A stretch of 64,000 nucleotides of DNA from JAMZMI01 sp049115715 (GTDB taxonomy: Bacteria > Bacteroidota > Bacteroidia > Cytophagales > Cyclobacteriaceae), in the NCBI GenBank assembly GCA_049115715.1, contig JAGDZQ010000009.1, positions 1 to 64,000 on the forward strand, read 5' to 3'. Positions within the stretch are counted from its first letter, which is position 1. Each line of letters begins with the position of its first letter. A program made the translations under genes and the position numbers. The notes beneath the pieces were generated by a model. That model was given only the letters and a program-made list of their open reading frames with translations. It was not told the origin of the DNA and made no database searches. Positions 8,624-17,571 of the stretch are shown here, in pieces.

Positions 8624-9880
8624 CTAGTTCTTAGCAATTTGGCTTAGAACCTTTTTAAGGTCATCCTCAGGCCTTATGATTGAAAAGTCTTCCCAGTATT
8701 CAGAATTTTGAAGTTCATATACCTGATCTGAAAAAAGATCTTGGTATCGAGTAGACATTTTAGCATCGTATTTCACTAACTGATCCTCCACTGGCCTCTT
8801 ATCAGTAACAACAAGTTCTGTCGTAGCATTGAATGTACTATTGAAAAGTCTCCTACTCCAATTTACTTTCATCACAATATCGTTTCTCACATAGTCCAAA
8901 AACCACTTACCTCCTGATTCTCTATATCTAACCTCGTACGCAAGTTTTTTAGGTGTAAGCACAGATGATGATGGTTTATCTTGAATCAGGTTATCCTTCA
9001 TCAGCCAAAGTGACTCATCAGGCATAGAAAATTTCAACCCGGCGATTGCCAAAGTTTCTTCATCTACATATATTTTCCCTTCGTATAACGCTACATCTGC
9101 TTCAAGTTTTTCTTTAAAACTCAAAATATAAGACCTACGCCCATCAATAATTTCGATACCCTCAAAGCCATATTCATAGTGTTCGAAATAAGCCGCCCCA
9201 AGCACAACTCCTGGATTTTTCACTATATCCAATAGCATCATAGTATATGGCCCACCCATTACCTTAAAAGCCAGCGTGTCTCTCTTAGAATAGTTCGTGA
9301 TTCTGTGCCCCTTTCTCACACTTATTCTATCTCTTTCTCTAAAATACTTCTTTCCTGTATTACTATATGGTGTCTTCGAAATATTCAATATCCCTTGAGA
9401 GATATCTACATAAGATTTATTCTTCTTTATAACCTCACGATAAAACGCCGTGAAGCCCTGAAACTCCTCTGGGTAATTAACGGGGATTTTATTTATCGCT
9501 TCTTTAAGAATCAAGTGAGAATTATAGACCTGAACAGGATTAAGTACGTAAATCGAATTTTTAAGAATGATCTTCAGTTCTTTATCATCAAAACTAAAAT
9601 CTGATATAGCAATCTCTAAAACGTCAAAGCCTATACTGGAAAATACAAGTACGCCATCTAAATAATCTTTAGGTATTTTGATAGAAAACTTTCCATCTGA
9701 GTTGGAAATAGTTCCTAAATGACTCCCCTTCAAATAGATATTAGCATTTGCGATAGGATCTTTACCAGACTCATCAAGCACGATTCCATTCAGTTCATTT
9801 GAACTCTGACCTTTAGACTCCAGAGAATAGGCAAATGTTGCAACGATGAATAAAAAAAAGATAGCTCTGATTGGTTTCAT
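8624..9880 (-). CDS. Carboxypeptidase-regulatory-like domain outer-surface protein
   Basis: A 418-aa exported protein with a signal peptide at about 1-24. Residues 30-115 form a CarboxypepD_reg-like beta-sandwich (LNGIVLDESGKDPIANANIYL...GTISNSDGKFSI...VFSSIGFD). This is the N-terminal module also found on SusC/TonB-dependent receptors and DUF5686 proteins. The remaining 300 residues are beta-rich and match the non-barrel part of such proteins (FTAFYREVIKKNKSYVDI; EGKIYVDEETLAIAGL). There is no TonB-dependent barrel and no protease motif. Function unknown; probably periplasmic or outer-membrane associated. Confidence 0.75.
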   Translation of the reverse strand: MKPIRAIFFLFIVATFAYSLESKGQSSNELNGIVLDESGKDPIANANIYLKGSHLGTISNSDGKFSIKIPKDYLDGVLVFSSIGFDVLEIAISDFSFDDKELKIILKNSIYVLNPVQVYNSHLILKEAINKIPVNYPEEFQGFTAFYREVIKKNKSYVDISQGILNISKTPYSNTGKKYFRERDRISVRKGHRITNYSKRDTLAFKVMGGPYTMMLLDIVKNPGVVLGAAYFEHYEYGFEGIEIIDGRRSYILSFKEKLEADVALYEGKIYVDEETLAIAGLKFSMPDESLWLMKDNLIQDKPSSSVLTPKKLAYEVRYRESGGKWFLDYVRNDIVMKVNWSRRLFNSTFNATTELVVTDKRPVEDQLVKYDAKMSTRYQDLFSDQVYELQNSEYWEDFSIIRPEDDLKKVLSQIAKN

Positions 9881-10105
9881 ATAGCAAGGGGTTTAACTAC
9901 AAAAAAATACATTTAATTCAATATAATAATGATCCGCTTTTAAGTTCATGTTTTTTTCGATTAAAACGAATATTAAGTAGATCAAACACAAACTAGTCTA
10001 GCTCTAATCCTCAATCTCAAAAATCTAATCATAAGTAAAAAGATCTCATTTAATATATACGAAGACTGGCTTGAAAGTTACACTCATAGTATATAATGGT
10101 GAATT

Positions 10106-10393
10106 TTAATAAATGACAAAGTTATTCCTAATCCATAAATCAAGCTTGGTCAGCACACCTTCCCAATCTGGAGACTCAGTAACTTCTCCTTGGCATCTCA
10201 CGAAATATTGTAGAGAGTCCTGAAAGTGCCCATCAATAATTGAGGAGACTTTCTTCCGGTGAAACTCAATCGACAAAGCATCAACAATCACATGAACCCA
10301 GCCTTTTCTTTTGATAAAAGAAACTCGATCTCCCAAATCGTATTTATCAAACAAAGCAGAAATATCTAAAAACTCCTGCGGGTGTAATTTCAT
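10106..10393 (-). CDS. Hypothetical protein (95 aa)
   Basis: A small soluble acidic/basic mixed protein with three Trp and no signal peptide or membrane helix. It shows alternating hydrophobic pattern (GWVHVIVDALSIEFHR) and a short C-terminal helix. I do not recognise a family. It follows the GNAT gene by 30 bp on the same strand and may be co-transcribed with it. The codon pattern and clean start support a real gene. Confidence 0.55.
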   Translation of the reverse strand: MKLHPQEFLDISALFDKYDLGDRVSFIKRKGWVHVIVDALSIEFHRKKVSSIIDGHFQDSLQYFVRCQGEVTESPDWEGVLTKLDLWIRNNFVIY

Positions 10394-10423
10394 ATCTGAT
10401 TCACTAGTCTGTTAATTTCTTAT

Positions 10424-10906
10424 TCACAATTTTGTTTTAGAATCATTAATTTTCTCTAGAAAAACCAATTCTAGTTTATCATTAACTGATTTTCTTTTGA
10501 TCTCATGGTACCCAAGATTGTTATATAATCGCAAATTTCTTTCGCTTTTGTTTCCGGTGAATAGTTCGAATCGCTTCGCTTCTTTTAACTCGTCTTCCAG
10601 TGCTCTCATCAAGGTTTTTCCCAATCCTCGATTCCTGAAATCTCGATGCACTATCAACCTTCCAATTTTACAAGTTTGGTTTTCAATATATCCTCTTACC
10701 GACCCAATGATTTTATCATTAGCGGTAACTTTTAAAAAAGTCTCCATTTTAAAATCTGCATGAATCGACTCAAGTGTTTGCGTTAAAGGGGGGATGTTAT
10801 AATCATCATAAATCGCTGCTTCTTCTTGATAACAGTCCTTTTGCAATTTCAAAATTTCCACGAGATCATCTTCACATGCAAGGTCAATATTCATCTTATC
10901 AGCCAT
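10424..10906 (-). CDS. GNAT family N-acetyltransferase
   Basis: A 160-aa protein with the GNAT fold. The acetyl-CoA binding motif A is clear: KIGRLIVHRDFRNRGLGKTLM, with the Arg-x-x-Gly-x-Gly/Ala pyrophosphate loop at about residues 92-96. Motif B follows (ERNLRLYNNLGYHEI). The substrate cannot be read from sequence. It is 17 bp downstream of the GlxA-like regulator on the same strand, so the two may share a transcript. Met5 is an alternative start. Confidence 0.85.
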   Translation of the reverse strand: MADKMNIDLACEDDLVEILKLQKDCYQEEAAIYDDYNIPPLTQTLESIHADFKMETFLKVTANDKIIGSVRGYIENQTCKIGRLIVHRDFRNRGLGKTLMRALEDELKEAKRFELFTGNKSERNLRLYNNLGYHEIKRKSVNDKLELVFLEKINDSKTKL

Positions 10907-10923
10907 TCATTTATCTTCTAACA

Positions 10924-11913
10924 TCATATTGCTTTGGCCAAATGTCGATTGTATTTGACTTTGTATTCATTAGGAGAGCAGCCTGTAAGCTTACGAAACA
11001 CCTGTCTAAATGCTTTACTATCGGAGTACCCGACCTCTATCATCACTTCATTGATGTTATCTGTTGACCTTTCCAGGGATTTTTTGGCTGCTTCAACTTT
11101 TACCCTTTGGATATACTCAAAAGGAGTATTTCTGGTAGCTTTTTTGAATCGTCTGATAAAGTTTCTCCTACTGAGAGCAACCATATCTGCGAGCATATCC
11201 ACAGTCAGATTTTCTATGAAATGAGCTTCGATATAATTTTGAGCCTTCTGAATCGCTTCATCACCATGATCTTTCTGACTATTAAAAATCACGAATTCGG
11301 ACTGATTATGTCGATCGAGCTCTATTTCAAAGAGCTTGGATATCATTATGGCCATATCTCTACCATTAAATTTTTCAATCATATAAACCAGTAGATTCAA
11401 AAAAGAGTATGCACCACCACTTGTATAGGTTCCGTTATCATCCGTAATGATCTTTTGGGGCACCAAATCCACTTCGGGAAACATCTCACTGAACCCATCT
11501 ATACCCATCCAATGCGTGGTTGCTCTTTTACCATCTAAGAGTCCGGTTGCTCCAAGTAAAAATGCCCCCATACAGAGGCTTGCCACCTCAGCTCCATTTT
11601 CATAGTGTTTCCTAATCCATGGCAAAAAAGCTTTGTTGAGATCAATCGAAGCACTCATATCTCCGAGAATGGTCGTAACAATTATTAAATCAGTTTGAAT
11701 AACTTCATCAATAGAAACATGAGGTTTGATTGTAAATATTCCATCATAAAGCTCCGTTTCCTTACTCAGTCCAACCAACTCCACTTTATAGGCTGGCTCG
11801 GCGACTCCTTGTTCGAGAAGGAAATTATTGACTTGATTGAAGAGCTTAAATGATCCCACTACACTGCTTAGCACAATGGGTCCTTCTGGCACTATCACAG
11901 ATATATGTCTCAT
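10924..11913 (-). CDS. GlxA-like transcriptional regulator (DJ-1/PfpI domain + AraC HTH)
   Basis: A 329-aa two-domain regulator. Residues 1-190 form a DJ-1/PfpI-like class I amidotransferase-fold domain with the nucleophile-elbow Cys114 in ASLCMGAFLLG and His134 in ATTHW. Residues 220-325 are two AraC/XylS helix-turn-helix repeats (LADMVALSRRNFIRRFKK; INEVMIEVGYSDSKAFRQVF..GCSPNEYK). Such regulators sense small metabolites and activate adjacent genes. It is transcribed divergently from the DUF1761 gene across a 133-bp spacer, which makes that gene a likely target. Confidence 0.88.
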   Translation of the reverse strand: MRHISVIVPEGPIVLSSVVGSFKLFNQVNNFLLEQGVAEPAYKVELVGLSKETELYDGIFTIKPHVSIDEVIQTDLIIVTTILGDMSASIDLNKAFLPWIRKHYENGAEVASLCMGAFLLGATGLLDGKRATTHWMGIDGFSEMFPEVDLVPQKIITDDNGTYTSGGAYSFLNLLVYMIEKFNGRDMAIMISKLFEIELDRHNQSEFVIFNSQKDHGDEAIQKAQNYIEAHFIENLTVDMLADMVALSRRNFIRRFKKATRNTPFEYIQRVKVEAAKKSLERSTDNINEVMIEVGYSDSKAFRQVFRKLTGCSPNEYKVKYNRHLAKAI

Positions 11914-12009
11914 AAAACAGTCTTATATATCAAAACTACATCCGAAGATTGTCACTAACAACCCCTAAGGATGTCAATTACCCCCTTCTTTTTTACAACC
12001 AAACAGTCA

Positions 12010-12017
12010 TAATTTTG
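12010..12017 (+). promoter_or_regulatory. Bacteroidota -7 promoter element for the DUF1761 gene
   Basis: TAATTTTG matches TAnnTTTG exactly and lies 30 bp before the ATG at 12047, giving a short leader. No good TTG -33 box is seen about 20 bp upstream, as would fit activation by the divergent GlxA-like regulator (inference). The same spacer holds ACATCC (11938-11943) and its inverse GGATGT (11969-11974). Confidence 0.4.
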
Positions 12018-12046
12018 ATGATACACTAAACGAAAACATTATCATC

Positions 12047-12484
12047 ATGCCTGAAATTAACGTGAGCATTGTAGCAGTACTGATTGCGGTTGTAGCCAAC
12101 TTCTTCTTCGGCTTCCTCTGGTATACCCCATTATTCGGAAAAGTATGGGCTAAAGAAATGGGTTTTGACCCAGATATGAAACCATCTGGTGGGGAGATGG
12201 CCAGAGGCATGATTTTCATGGTCATTGGTAACTTTTTATTCGCGTGGGTTCTTGCCAATAATATGGCTGCCTACAATCCCGAATCCTGGGGAATGGAGCC
12301 ATCAGAAATGCCTGCAGCTGCAGTGGCAGGGATGGCTGCTTTTTTCACCTGGCTTGGTTTCTACTTACCAGTGGATATAGGTATAGTAACCTGGGAAAGA
12401 AAATCTTGGAAGTTGTTCGGAATTAATACAGCCTATCACTTTTTGAGTTTGATCATTGCCGCCATGATTATTGCTCATATGTAA
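12047..12484 (+). CDS. DUF1761 family membrane protein
   Basis: A 145-aa integral membrane protein with four predicted helices (about residues 6-27, 54-75, 90-112, 123-144). It has the family pattern FFFGFLWYTPLFGKVWAKEMG near the N-terminus and WERKSWKLFGINTAYHFLSL near the C-terminus. Function is unknown. It is preceded by an exact -7 element, followed by a terminator, and divergent from the GlxA-like regulator; it therefore looks like a single-gene unit. Confidence 0.85.
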   Translation: MPEINVSIVAVLIAVVANFFFGFLWYTPLFGKVWAKEMGFDPDMKPSGGEMARGMIFMVIGNFLFAWVLANNMAAYNPESWGMEPSEMPAAAVAGMAAFFTWLGFYLPVDIGIVTWERKSWKLFGINTAYHFLSLIIAAMIIAHM

Positions 12485-12579
12485 AATCAACATCGCAAGA
12501 AGTACTTGAGGTATCAAACTCAAAATACTTTCTGAAAACAAAACATTGGATGAGTTATCCCTGCAAAGGAGAATGAACC

Positions 12580-12615
12580 GCAAAGGCTTTTTGAATAAAA
12601 TAAGCCTTTGCTTTT
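12580..12615 (+). terminator. Rho-independent terminator
   Basis: A perfect 10-bp stem GCAAAGGCTT / AAGCCTTTGC surrounds a 12-nt loop and is followed by TTTT. It lies about 95 bp after the DUF1761 stop. A weaker stem (AAGTACTTGAG / CTCAAAATACTT) occurs just after the gene at about 12496-12530. Confidence 0.7.
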
Positions 12616-12690
12616 GAAAACACCATGATCTTATCTTCACTCAGCCTCCGAAATGAGATTGAGTGATTCATTCTAAGGTCACACGGCTCG

Positions 12691-13722
12691 TTAAAAATGC
12701 TTCCAGCCTTGAGCTACAAGGGGAATGGTGTTGTTATTGCGGGTAACCATCACTTTACCCTTTTCAGCTCCATGCATATACCCTATTGTATGAATATCGG
12801 GGTGATTTTTGATCTTTTCAAAATCATCCTGCGAAATCGTAAAAAGTAACTCGTAATCTTCTCCCCCATTTAACGCGCATGTATTCGGGTCAATGCTAAA
12901 CTCAGCAGCAGTTTCGTAAGTTTCCTTATCAATTGGTATTTTATCTTCATATACTGCGGCTCCTAGTCCTGACTGTTTGCATATATGAAACAGGTCAGAA
13001 GCTAGCCCATCTGATACATCTATCATAGAAGTCGGCTTTACCCCAAGCTCCCCAAGCTCGTGAATGACATCCATTCTTGCCTTAGGCTTAAGCTGCCTTC
13101 CCACAGTATACGGGTACTTTTCAAGCTTAGGTTGCATATTAGGGTTAGCGACAAACTCTTGTTTTTCTCTATTCAAAACTTGCAATCCTATGTACGCTCC
13201 CCCTAAATCTCCTGTCACACACAAGATATCTTTGTCTTGAGCAGCATTTCTGTAAGCGACTTTTGCTTCAGAAACAGTACCAATCGCCGTAACCGAGATT
13301 ACCAAACCTGATTGAGATGAAGTAGTGTCTCCACCTACCAAATCAACTTTGTAGTCTTCGCAAGCAGCGTAAATCCCTTCATATAAGGCTTCTACAGCCT
13401 CTACAGAAAACCTATTGCTGAGACCTAGTCCCACAGTAATCTGCTTAGGAACACCATTCATTGCCGCGATATCTGAAACATTGACTGAAACCGCCTTGTA
13501 TCCAATATGAGCCAGTGGGGCATACGATAAATCGAAATGCACTCCTTCTAAGAGCATATCTGTGGTTGTGAGCGTGAGCTCATCTCCTATTTTACATACA
13601 GCAGCATCATCACCAATCCCAACTAAGGTTTCTGCGTGATAGGTATTTGCCTTTTGAGCAAGCTTATCGATCAATCCAAATTCACCTAACTCTCCTATTT
13701 CTGTTCTCTTTTCTTGACTCAT
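12691..13722 (-). CDS. thiL: Thiamine-monophosphate kinase
   Basis: A 343-aa ThiL of the AIRS/PurM superfamily, phosphorylating thiamine monophosphate to thiamine diphosphate with ATP. Recognisable motifs are GELGEFGLIDKLA at the N-terminus, ETLVGIGDDAAV (Mg/ATP binding), TTTDMLLEGVHFDL, the DLVGGDTTSS loop, and MIDVSDGLASDLFHI plus LNGGEDYELLF in the C-terminal half. Length is typical. It follows the epimerase gene by 9 bp, so the two form an operon, although their pathways are unrelated. Confidence 0.95.
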   Translation of the reverse strand: MSQEKRTEIGELGEFGLIDKLAQKANTYHAETLVGIGDDAAVCKIGDELTLTTTDMLLEGVHFDLSYAPLAHIGYKAVSVNVSDIAAMNGVPKQITVGLGLSNRFSVEAVEALYEGIYAACEDYKVDLVGGDTTSSQSGLVISVTAIGTVSEAKVAYRNAAQDKDILCVTGDLGGAYIGLQVLNREKQEFVANPNMQPKLEKYPYTVGRQLKPKARMDVIHELGELGVKPTSMIDVSDGLASDLFHICKQSGLGAAVYEDKIPIDKETYETAAEFSIDPNTCALNGGEDYELLFTISQDDFEKIKNHPDIHTIGYMHGAEKGKVMVTRNNNTIPLVAQGWKHF

Positions 13723-13731
13723 GATTTTAAA

Positions 13732-14139
13732 TTAATCTTTAACAATCTCCTGACAAAGTTCTACTAATACTCCATTGGTACTCTTTGGATGTAAAAAACA
13801 GACTAGCTTATTGTCGGCTCCTTTCTTTGGAATTTCATTTAGTAATTCAAAGCCTTCCTGCCTAAGTCTCTCCATCTCCACCGCTAAATCGTCCACTTCA
13901 AAGGCTATGTGATGAATCCCTTCTCCTTTTTTGGTGATGAATTTACCAATAACACCATCTGAATGGCTTGATTCCAATAGCTCTATCTTACTAGAGCCTA
14001 TTTCAAAAAAAGATGTATTTACGCCTTCTGTCTCCACAGACTCTTCCTTATAGGCATTCTTGCCAAAGAGCTTTGCGAAAAGGTTGTTTGCCTCTTTCAA
14101 ATCTTTGACGGCTATTCCGATATGTTCTATCCGTACCAT
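13732..14139 (-). CDS. mce: Methylmalonyl-CoA epimerase
   Basis: A 135-aa vicinal-oxygen-chelate enzyme converting (S)- to (R)-methylmalonyl-CoA in propionate metabolism. Metal ligands fit His in RIEHIGIAVKD, His in GIHHIAFEVDD and Glu in GVLVELCQE. The start is the ATG at 14139, which begins MVRIEHIG as is usual for the family. A longer frame to 14238 would add an unrelated 33 residues and run close to the divergent gene. It is first in a two-gene unit with thiL. Confidence 0.92.
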   Translation of the reverse strand: MVRIEHIGIAVKDLKEANNLFAKLFGKNAYKEESVETEGVNTSFFEIGSSKIELLESSHSDGVIGKFITKKGEGIHHIAFEVDDLAVEMERLRQEGFELLNEIPKKGADNKLVCFLHPKSTNGVLVELCQEIVKD

Positions 14140-14263
14140 GATATGATCTCCTTGTTCTGTATTAGTTTTGCAAAAGTGTTGAAACTTTTCTTCGAAGTGA
14201 AGGGTTTCAATAATTGAAAAATCTTTGAGGACTCTCATAAGATTGGATAAAAGTATTCTACCT

Positions 14264-14590
14264 ATGATAAGCGTAACAGAAAAAGCAAAAGAGAGATTGG
14301 CCGAACTAAGAATTGAGGAAGGGCATACTCCTAGTCATAATGTAAGAGTTGCAGTAAAAGGTGGAGGTTGTTCTGGATTGATGTACGACCTGATTTTTGA
14401 TGACAACCTGGTAGACTCTGATCAAGTCTTTGAAGATAAGGGTGTCAAGGTAATAGTAGACAAAAAGAGCCTTCTATATCTGATTGGAACTACACTTGAT
14501 TTTTCGGATGGACTTAATGGCAAAGGATTTCAATTTGTCAATCCAAACGCTTCCAGGACCTGCGGATGCGGTGAAAGTTTCTCTATCTAA
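14264..14590 (+). CDS. HesB/IscA-type iron-sulfur carrier protein
   Basis: A 108-aa A-type Fe-S carrier beginning MISVTEKAKERLAEL. The three conserved cysteines are present: one in KGGGCSGLMYDL and two in the C-terminal RTCGCGESF. It would accept nascent clusters and pass them to apoproteins. An upstream in-frame TTG at 14225 would add 13 residues with no family support, so the ATG is chosen. It is divergent from the epimerase and ends at a strong terminator. IscA, ErpA and SufA cannot be told apart here. Confidence 0.92.
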   Translation: MISVTEKAKERLAELRIEEGHTPSHNVRVAVKGGGCSGLMYDLIFDDNLVDSDQVFEDKGVKVIVDKKSLLYLIGTTLDFSDGLNGKGFQFVNPNASRTCGCGESFSI

Positions 14591-14618
14591 AAACCTATCA
14601 AGCATATTAACATTCTTT

Positions 14619-14642
14619 AGCCACTTTTTAGTGGCTTTTTTT
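14619..14642 (+). terminator. Rho-independent terminator
   Basis: AGCCACT and AGTGGCT form a 7-bp stem around TTTT, followed by a run of seven or more T. It lies 28 bp after the IscA-type gene. Confidence 0.9.
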
Positions 14643-14850
14643 GTTTGTACCGGGATGTCTTATTTTTTTCAATAAAATTCAAGGGAACCCTATAGTCCTA
14701 ATTGTTTTAAATGTGTTTTATACATTTCCTACTTGAAATATTCATATTTTAAGCTTCTTTAATCGTTCAGTAAATGACATTTATCGAAATAATTAAATTT
14801 TCAATGAAAATATTCTAACAATTCGATCACACATAGGTTATATTGGCACT

Positions 14851-15015
14851 ATGAAAACATTAAGTATTTTAGGTGTTGCAATACTCGCCCCTTTGGCGGC
14901 TGCTTTCTTCATTTTGACCATCGCATGGAAAACAATCGAAGCGTTGTTTCAATATGCTTTCCAAATAGATAGAGTGCAAGAGGTGACAACACAAAAGCCT
15001 TTGATTACGGAATAG
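14851..15015 (+). CDS. Small single-pass membrane protein candidate (54 aa)
   Basis: An ATG frame of 54 codons starts MKTLSILGVAILAPL, has one hydrophobic helix (about residues 5-25) and a hydrophilic tail ending QKPLITE before TAG. The basic N-terminus and single helix fit a membrane miniprotein or a signal-anchored peptide. It lies between the IscA terminator and the MORN lipoprotein gene, in 500 bp that otherwise holds nothing I can assign. No family recognised. Confidence 0.42.
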   Translation: MKTLSILGVAILAPLAAAFFILTIAWKTIEALFQYAFQIDRVQEVTTQKPLITE

Positions 15016-15156
15016 AACAATTTTTCTATTTGCATTCCACATGACTTGTTCATTTTCTACATGAACAGACTGTACTTTATTCTCTTTTCGTTTTGGCTTT
15101 TTTCCTTAGGTTTACAATTCTTCCATATTGTAAATTATTTGCCTACTTTTTCCAAA

Positions 15157-15897
15157 ATGCCAAAGACTTTATTCCTCCTGATCACCTTAGCATCTCTACT
15201 TTCATGTGACCAACTCAAAAAACAGACAGAAAAAGCTCTGGAATCTGAAAACCCCAATGTTGTTAAAAAATATCATGAGAATGGCAAGATTAAAACATAT
15301 TATGAGATCAACGAGCTCAAACAGCGACATGGAAATGCGTGGTTTTATAATAAAAAAGGGATCGTAACCAAGAGCTTTGTCTATGACAATGGCGAGAAAG
15401 TGAAGGCGTTTCAGTACTATGAAAATGGAAAACCTTTGATGGAAATCAACTACAAAAATGAAGTAAAGGATGGTCCGGTTAAGAGATTCTACGAAAATGG
15501 ACAGGTTGAATCTGAAATCATGTACGCTGATAATCAACCTGGGAAAGGACTCAAAGAGTTTAGCAAGTCAGGAAAACCCAGAACTAAATACCCTTCCCTA
15601 GTGATTAAACCAATTGATCAGCTGAAAAAAAACGGTAAATATATTATCCAGGTTTTTTTCGATAACCAACCCGGCAGAGGAAACTACTATATGGGCAAAT
15701 TAACGGATGGCATATACATGCATGGAGGACTGAGCAAACTACCTGAATCAAACTATCGAGGGCAGTTCACTATAGAGCCAGCTCCAGGAGTGATGCTCAT
15801 GGAAAAACTCTACTTTGTTGGCGAATTCAAAACTCCAACCGGAAATAAATATATCGTTGAAGAGTCATTCAATCTAGCTATAGATACTACCTACTAA
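15157..15897 (+). CDS. MORN/YwqK-like repeat lipoprotein
   Basis: A 246-aa lipoprotein: signal MPKTLFLLITLASLLS and Cys17. Residues 30-140 contain toxin_YwqK/MORN-variant repeats (KKYHENGKIKTYYEIN, FQYYENGKPLMEINYKN, KRFYENGQVESEIMYAD). The C-terminal 100 residues are a beta-rich domain without an assigned family. Starting at 15046 would add 37 hydrophobic residues ahead of a complete lipoprotein signal, so the ATG at 15157 is preferred. The YwqK 'antitoxin' name is historical and no toxin gene is adjacent. Its stop overlaps the stop of the convergent gene by 4 bp. Confidence 0.78.
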   Translation: MPKTLFLLITLASLLSCDQLKKQTEKALESENPNVVKKYHENGKIKTYYEINELKQRHGNAWFYNKKGIVTKSFVYDNGEKVKAFQYYENGKPLMEINYKNEVKDGPVKRFYENGQVESEIMYADNQPGKGLKEFSKSGKPRTKYPSLVIKPIDQLKKNGKYIIQVFFDNQPGRGNYYMGKLTDGIYMHGGLSKLPESNYRGQFTIEPAPGVMLMEKLYFVGEFKTPTGNKYIVEESFNLAIDTTY

Positions 15898-17450
15898 TTG
15901 GAATTTGAATTAAGCATGTACTTGCGATTTCTCAATTCGGAATTGTCAGGAGCATATTTTAGCCCTTGATTAACTAAGCTTTTAGCAGACTTATACCATC
16001 CTTTTCTAAAATAGTAGATCACCCCTTTTGAATATGCTCTACCCACATCGAATTCATTATAACTCCTAATAGAATTTGACTCAACAAAGGATTCAAATTT
16101 TTCCTGATAATTCTTAGCCGTTTCTGAATCTCTGGAGTCAAAACCATCTGCCATTTCATATAGATACAGAGATAGGAGAATTTTCGAGAGCAACACATTT
16201 GATTTGAGTCCTTCATTCTCTGCAAACAGATTCTCAACAATATCAAGCCCTTCTTCATTCGTGACAACATTCAACACAAACATGTTGTTGATGTTTGACG
16301 TAAGAAGGGTCTCAACATTAGTGTTGTTAGGTTTGATTTTATAAGCCTTTACTATAAAATCATTAGCGGGAATGTACTTCCCTTTATTATATAGTACTCT
16401 TCCGCGCTCATAGTTATAGGCAAAATCCACTTCTTCCAAAGACTCCTTTTCATTCAAATTCCCTCTTAAAGCCATGTAAGCCCGACTAGCATAGCTAGTG
16501 TCGTTCCTATTTATAAGACTGTTGTTTAATGCTCGATAAAATTCCTGAACAACAACCTCCTCCCCAATATCTTCATCTTCAAAGAGTGGAATGAAGGATA
16601 GCATTTCATAGTCAATTGATTCATCATACTTTGCCTTAGAGATATGATCAATACTTATCATCAGCATAGTTTTATTAATTTCCGAGGCTGGATATATGAC
16701 ATGACTTTTTTGTAGAATTTCAAAAGCTTTCACAACATCTCCTTCCTCAAATGACTCAAGACCCTTATTGTAATAATGCAAGGCAAGAAGTTGCATTGGG
16801 GTTATATTCTTATCGGTGAAATAATATTTTTTAAAAAGGTGATCATATCCACTAGTGATTTGTTCGTATTCAATGAGTTTATTATCTATAAGATGAGAAA
16901 CGAAATTTTGCTTAAATGCCTGACTAACCTCTCCGTATCCTGCAGTCAGATCAGTTGTCTCAATGAGTATTTGATGGGTATCCGGATAGGCTACTATGTA
17001 AGCGTGAGAAAGCGTTCTCTTTATTGCATAAGGGATTTGTAAGGCTTCAAAAGTCATCCTATAAATCGCACATGCCGTAATATTATTGTAAAACCCAGCT
17101 TCAAATAGTTGATAAAAGGATGCTTTGTCACTATAGATTCTGAGGAAGTTGTTTTTCACAAACTCATGTATCCCCTTTACGTATTTCTCTTCTTTTTTAG
17201 GTCTTTTGGTTTTCTTAAACTCTTCAATTCTGGTATCGAAGTAAGTCTGGTATCTTTCGAAATCAGACGATTTATATCCTTCAATAAGCAAATACCCTCC
17301 AAAATCATTCTTTTCTGTATACACGCTCAAAAAGTCACTATCTGTTTTAGAAAGCTTTAAGTCTTTCACCTCAAAAATGACTTTCGTTTGAGAGAAGGTG
17401 CCTATAGATGATGATAGAAAAAGAATAAACAGGAAAATCGCGTGACGCAT
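15894..17450 (-). CDS. Exported transglutaminase-like and TPR-repeat protein
   Basis: A 518-aa protein with a signal peptide at about 1-20. Residues 90-175 look like a transglutaminase-like/SirB1-type domain: Cys127 in NITACAIYRMTFEALQIPY, His149 in SHAYIVAYP and an acidic residue in LIETTD (Glu164 or Asp167) could form a Cys-His-Asp triad. Residues 220-518 are TPR-like helical repeats (ALHYYNKGLESFEEGDVVKA; VLYNKGKYIPANDFIVKAYK; IYYFRKGWYKSAKSLVNQGL). The enzymatic assignment is inference from spacing and needs a profile search. Convergent with the MORN lipoprotein. Confidence 0.62.
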   Translation of the reverse strand: MRHAIFLFILFLSSSIGTFSQTKVIFEVKDLKLSKTDSDFLSVYTEKNDFGGYLLIEGYKSSDFERYQTYFDTRIEEFKKTKRPKKEEKYVKGIHEFVKNNFLRIYSDKASFYQLFEAGFYNNITACAIYRMTFEALQIPYAIKRTLSHAYIVAYPDTHQILIETTDLTAGYGEVSQAFKQNFVSHLIDNKLIEYEQITSGYDHLFKKYYFTDKNITPMQLLALHYYNKGLESFEEGDVVKAFEILQKSHVIYPASEINKTMLMISIDHISKAKYDESIDYEMLSFIPLFEDEDIGEEVVVQEFYRALNNSLINRNDTSYASRAYMALRGNLNEKESLEEVDFAYNYERGRVLYNKGKYIPANDFIVKAYKIKPNNTNVETLLTSNINNMFVLNVVTNEEGLDIVENLFAENEGLKSNVLLSKILLSLYLYEMADGFDSRDSETAKNYQEKFESFVESNSIRSYNEFDVGRAYSKGVIYYFRKGWYKSAKSLVNQGLKYAPDNSELRNRKYMLNSNSN

Positions 17451-17571
17451 GAGTGACTTTGTATTATTAAAAGAAGGTTAAAATAGATATTTAAGGGCTA
17501 CTACACAATAGCTCATCGGTACTCAAACACGGATTAGATTATATTTACCAGTAGACTTCACAAAAAACTTT

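Noticed and set aside
9305..9604. 99-codon plus-strand frame
   Set aside because: Lies wholly antisense inside the carboxypeptidase-regulatory-domain gene and has no recognisable features.
12365..12640. 91-codon minus-strand frame
   Set aside because: Half lies antisense to the DUF1761 gene and the rest runs through the terminator hairpin; no protein-like composition.
14140..14238. N-terminal extension of methylmalonyl-CoA epimerase
   Set aside because: The family starts at the MVRIEHIG Met; the extension shows no similarity and approaches the divergent IscA-type gene.
15157..15897. Toxin-antitoxin system suggested by the YwqK-like repeats
   Set aside because: No toxin gene is adjacent, and the protein is a lipoprotein; the antitoxin name is inherited from repeat-family naming.
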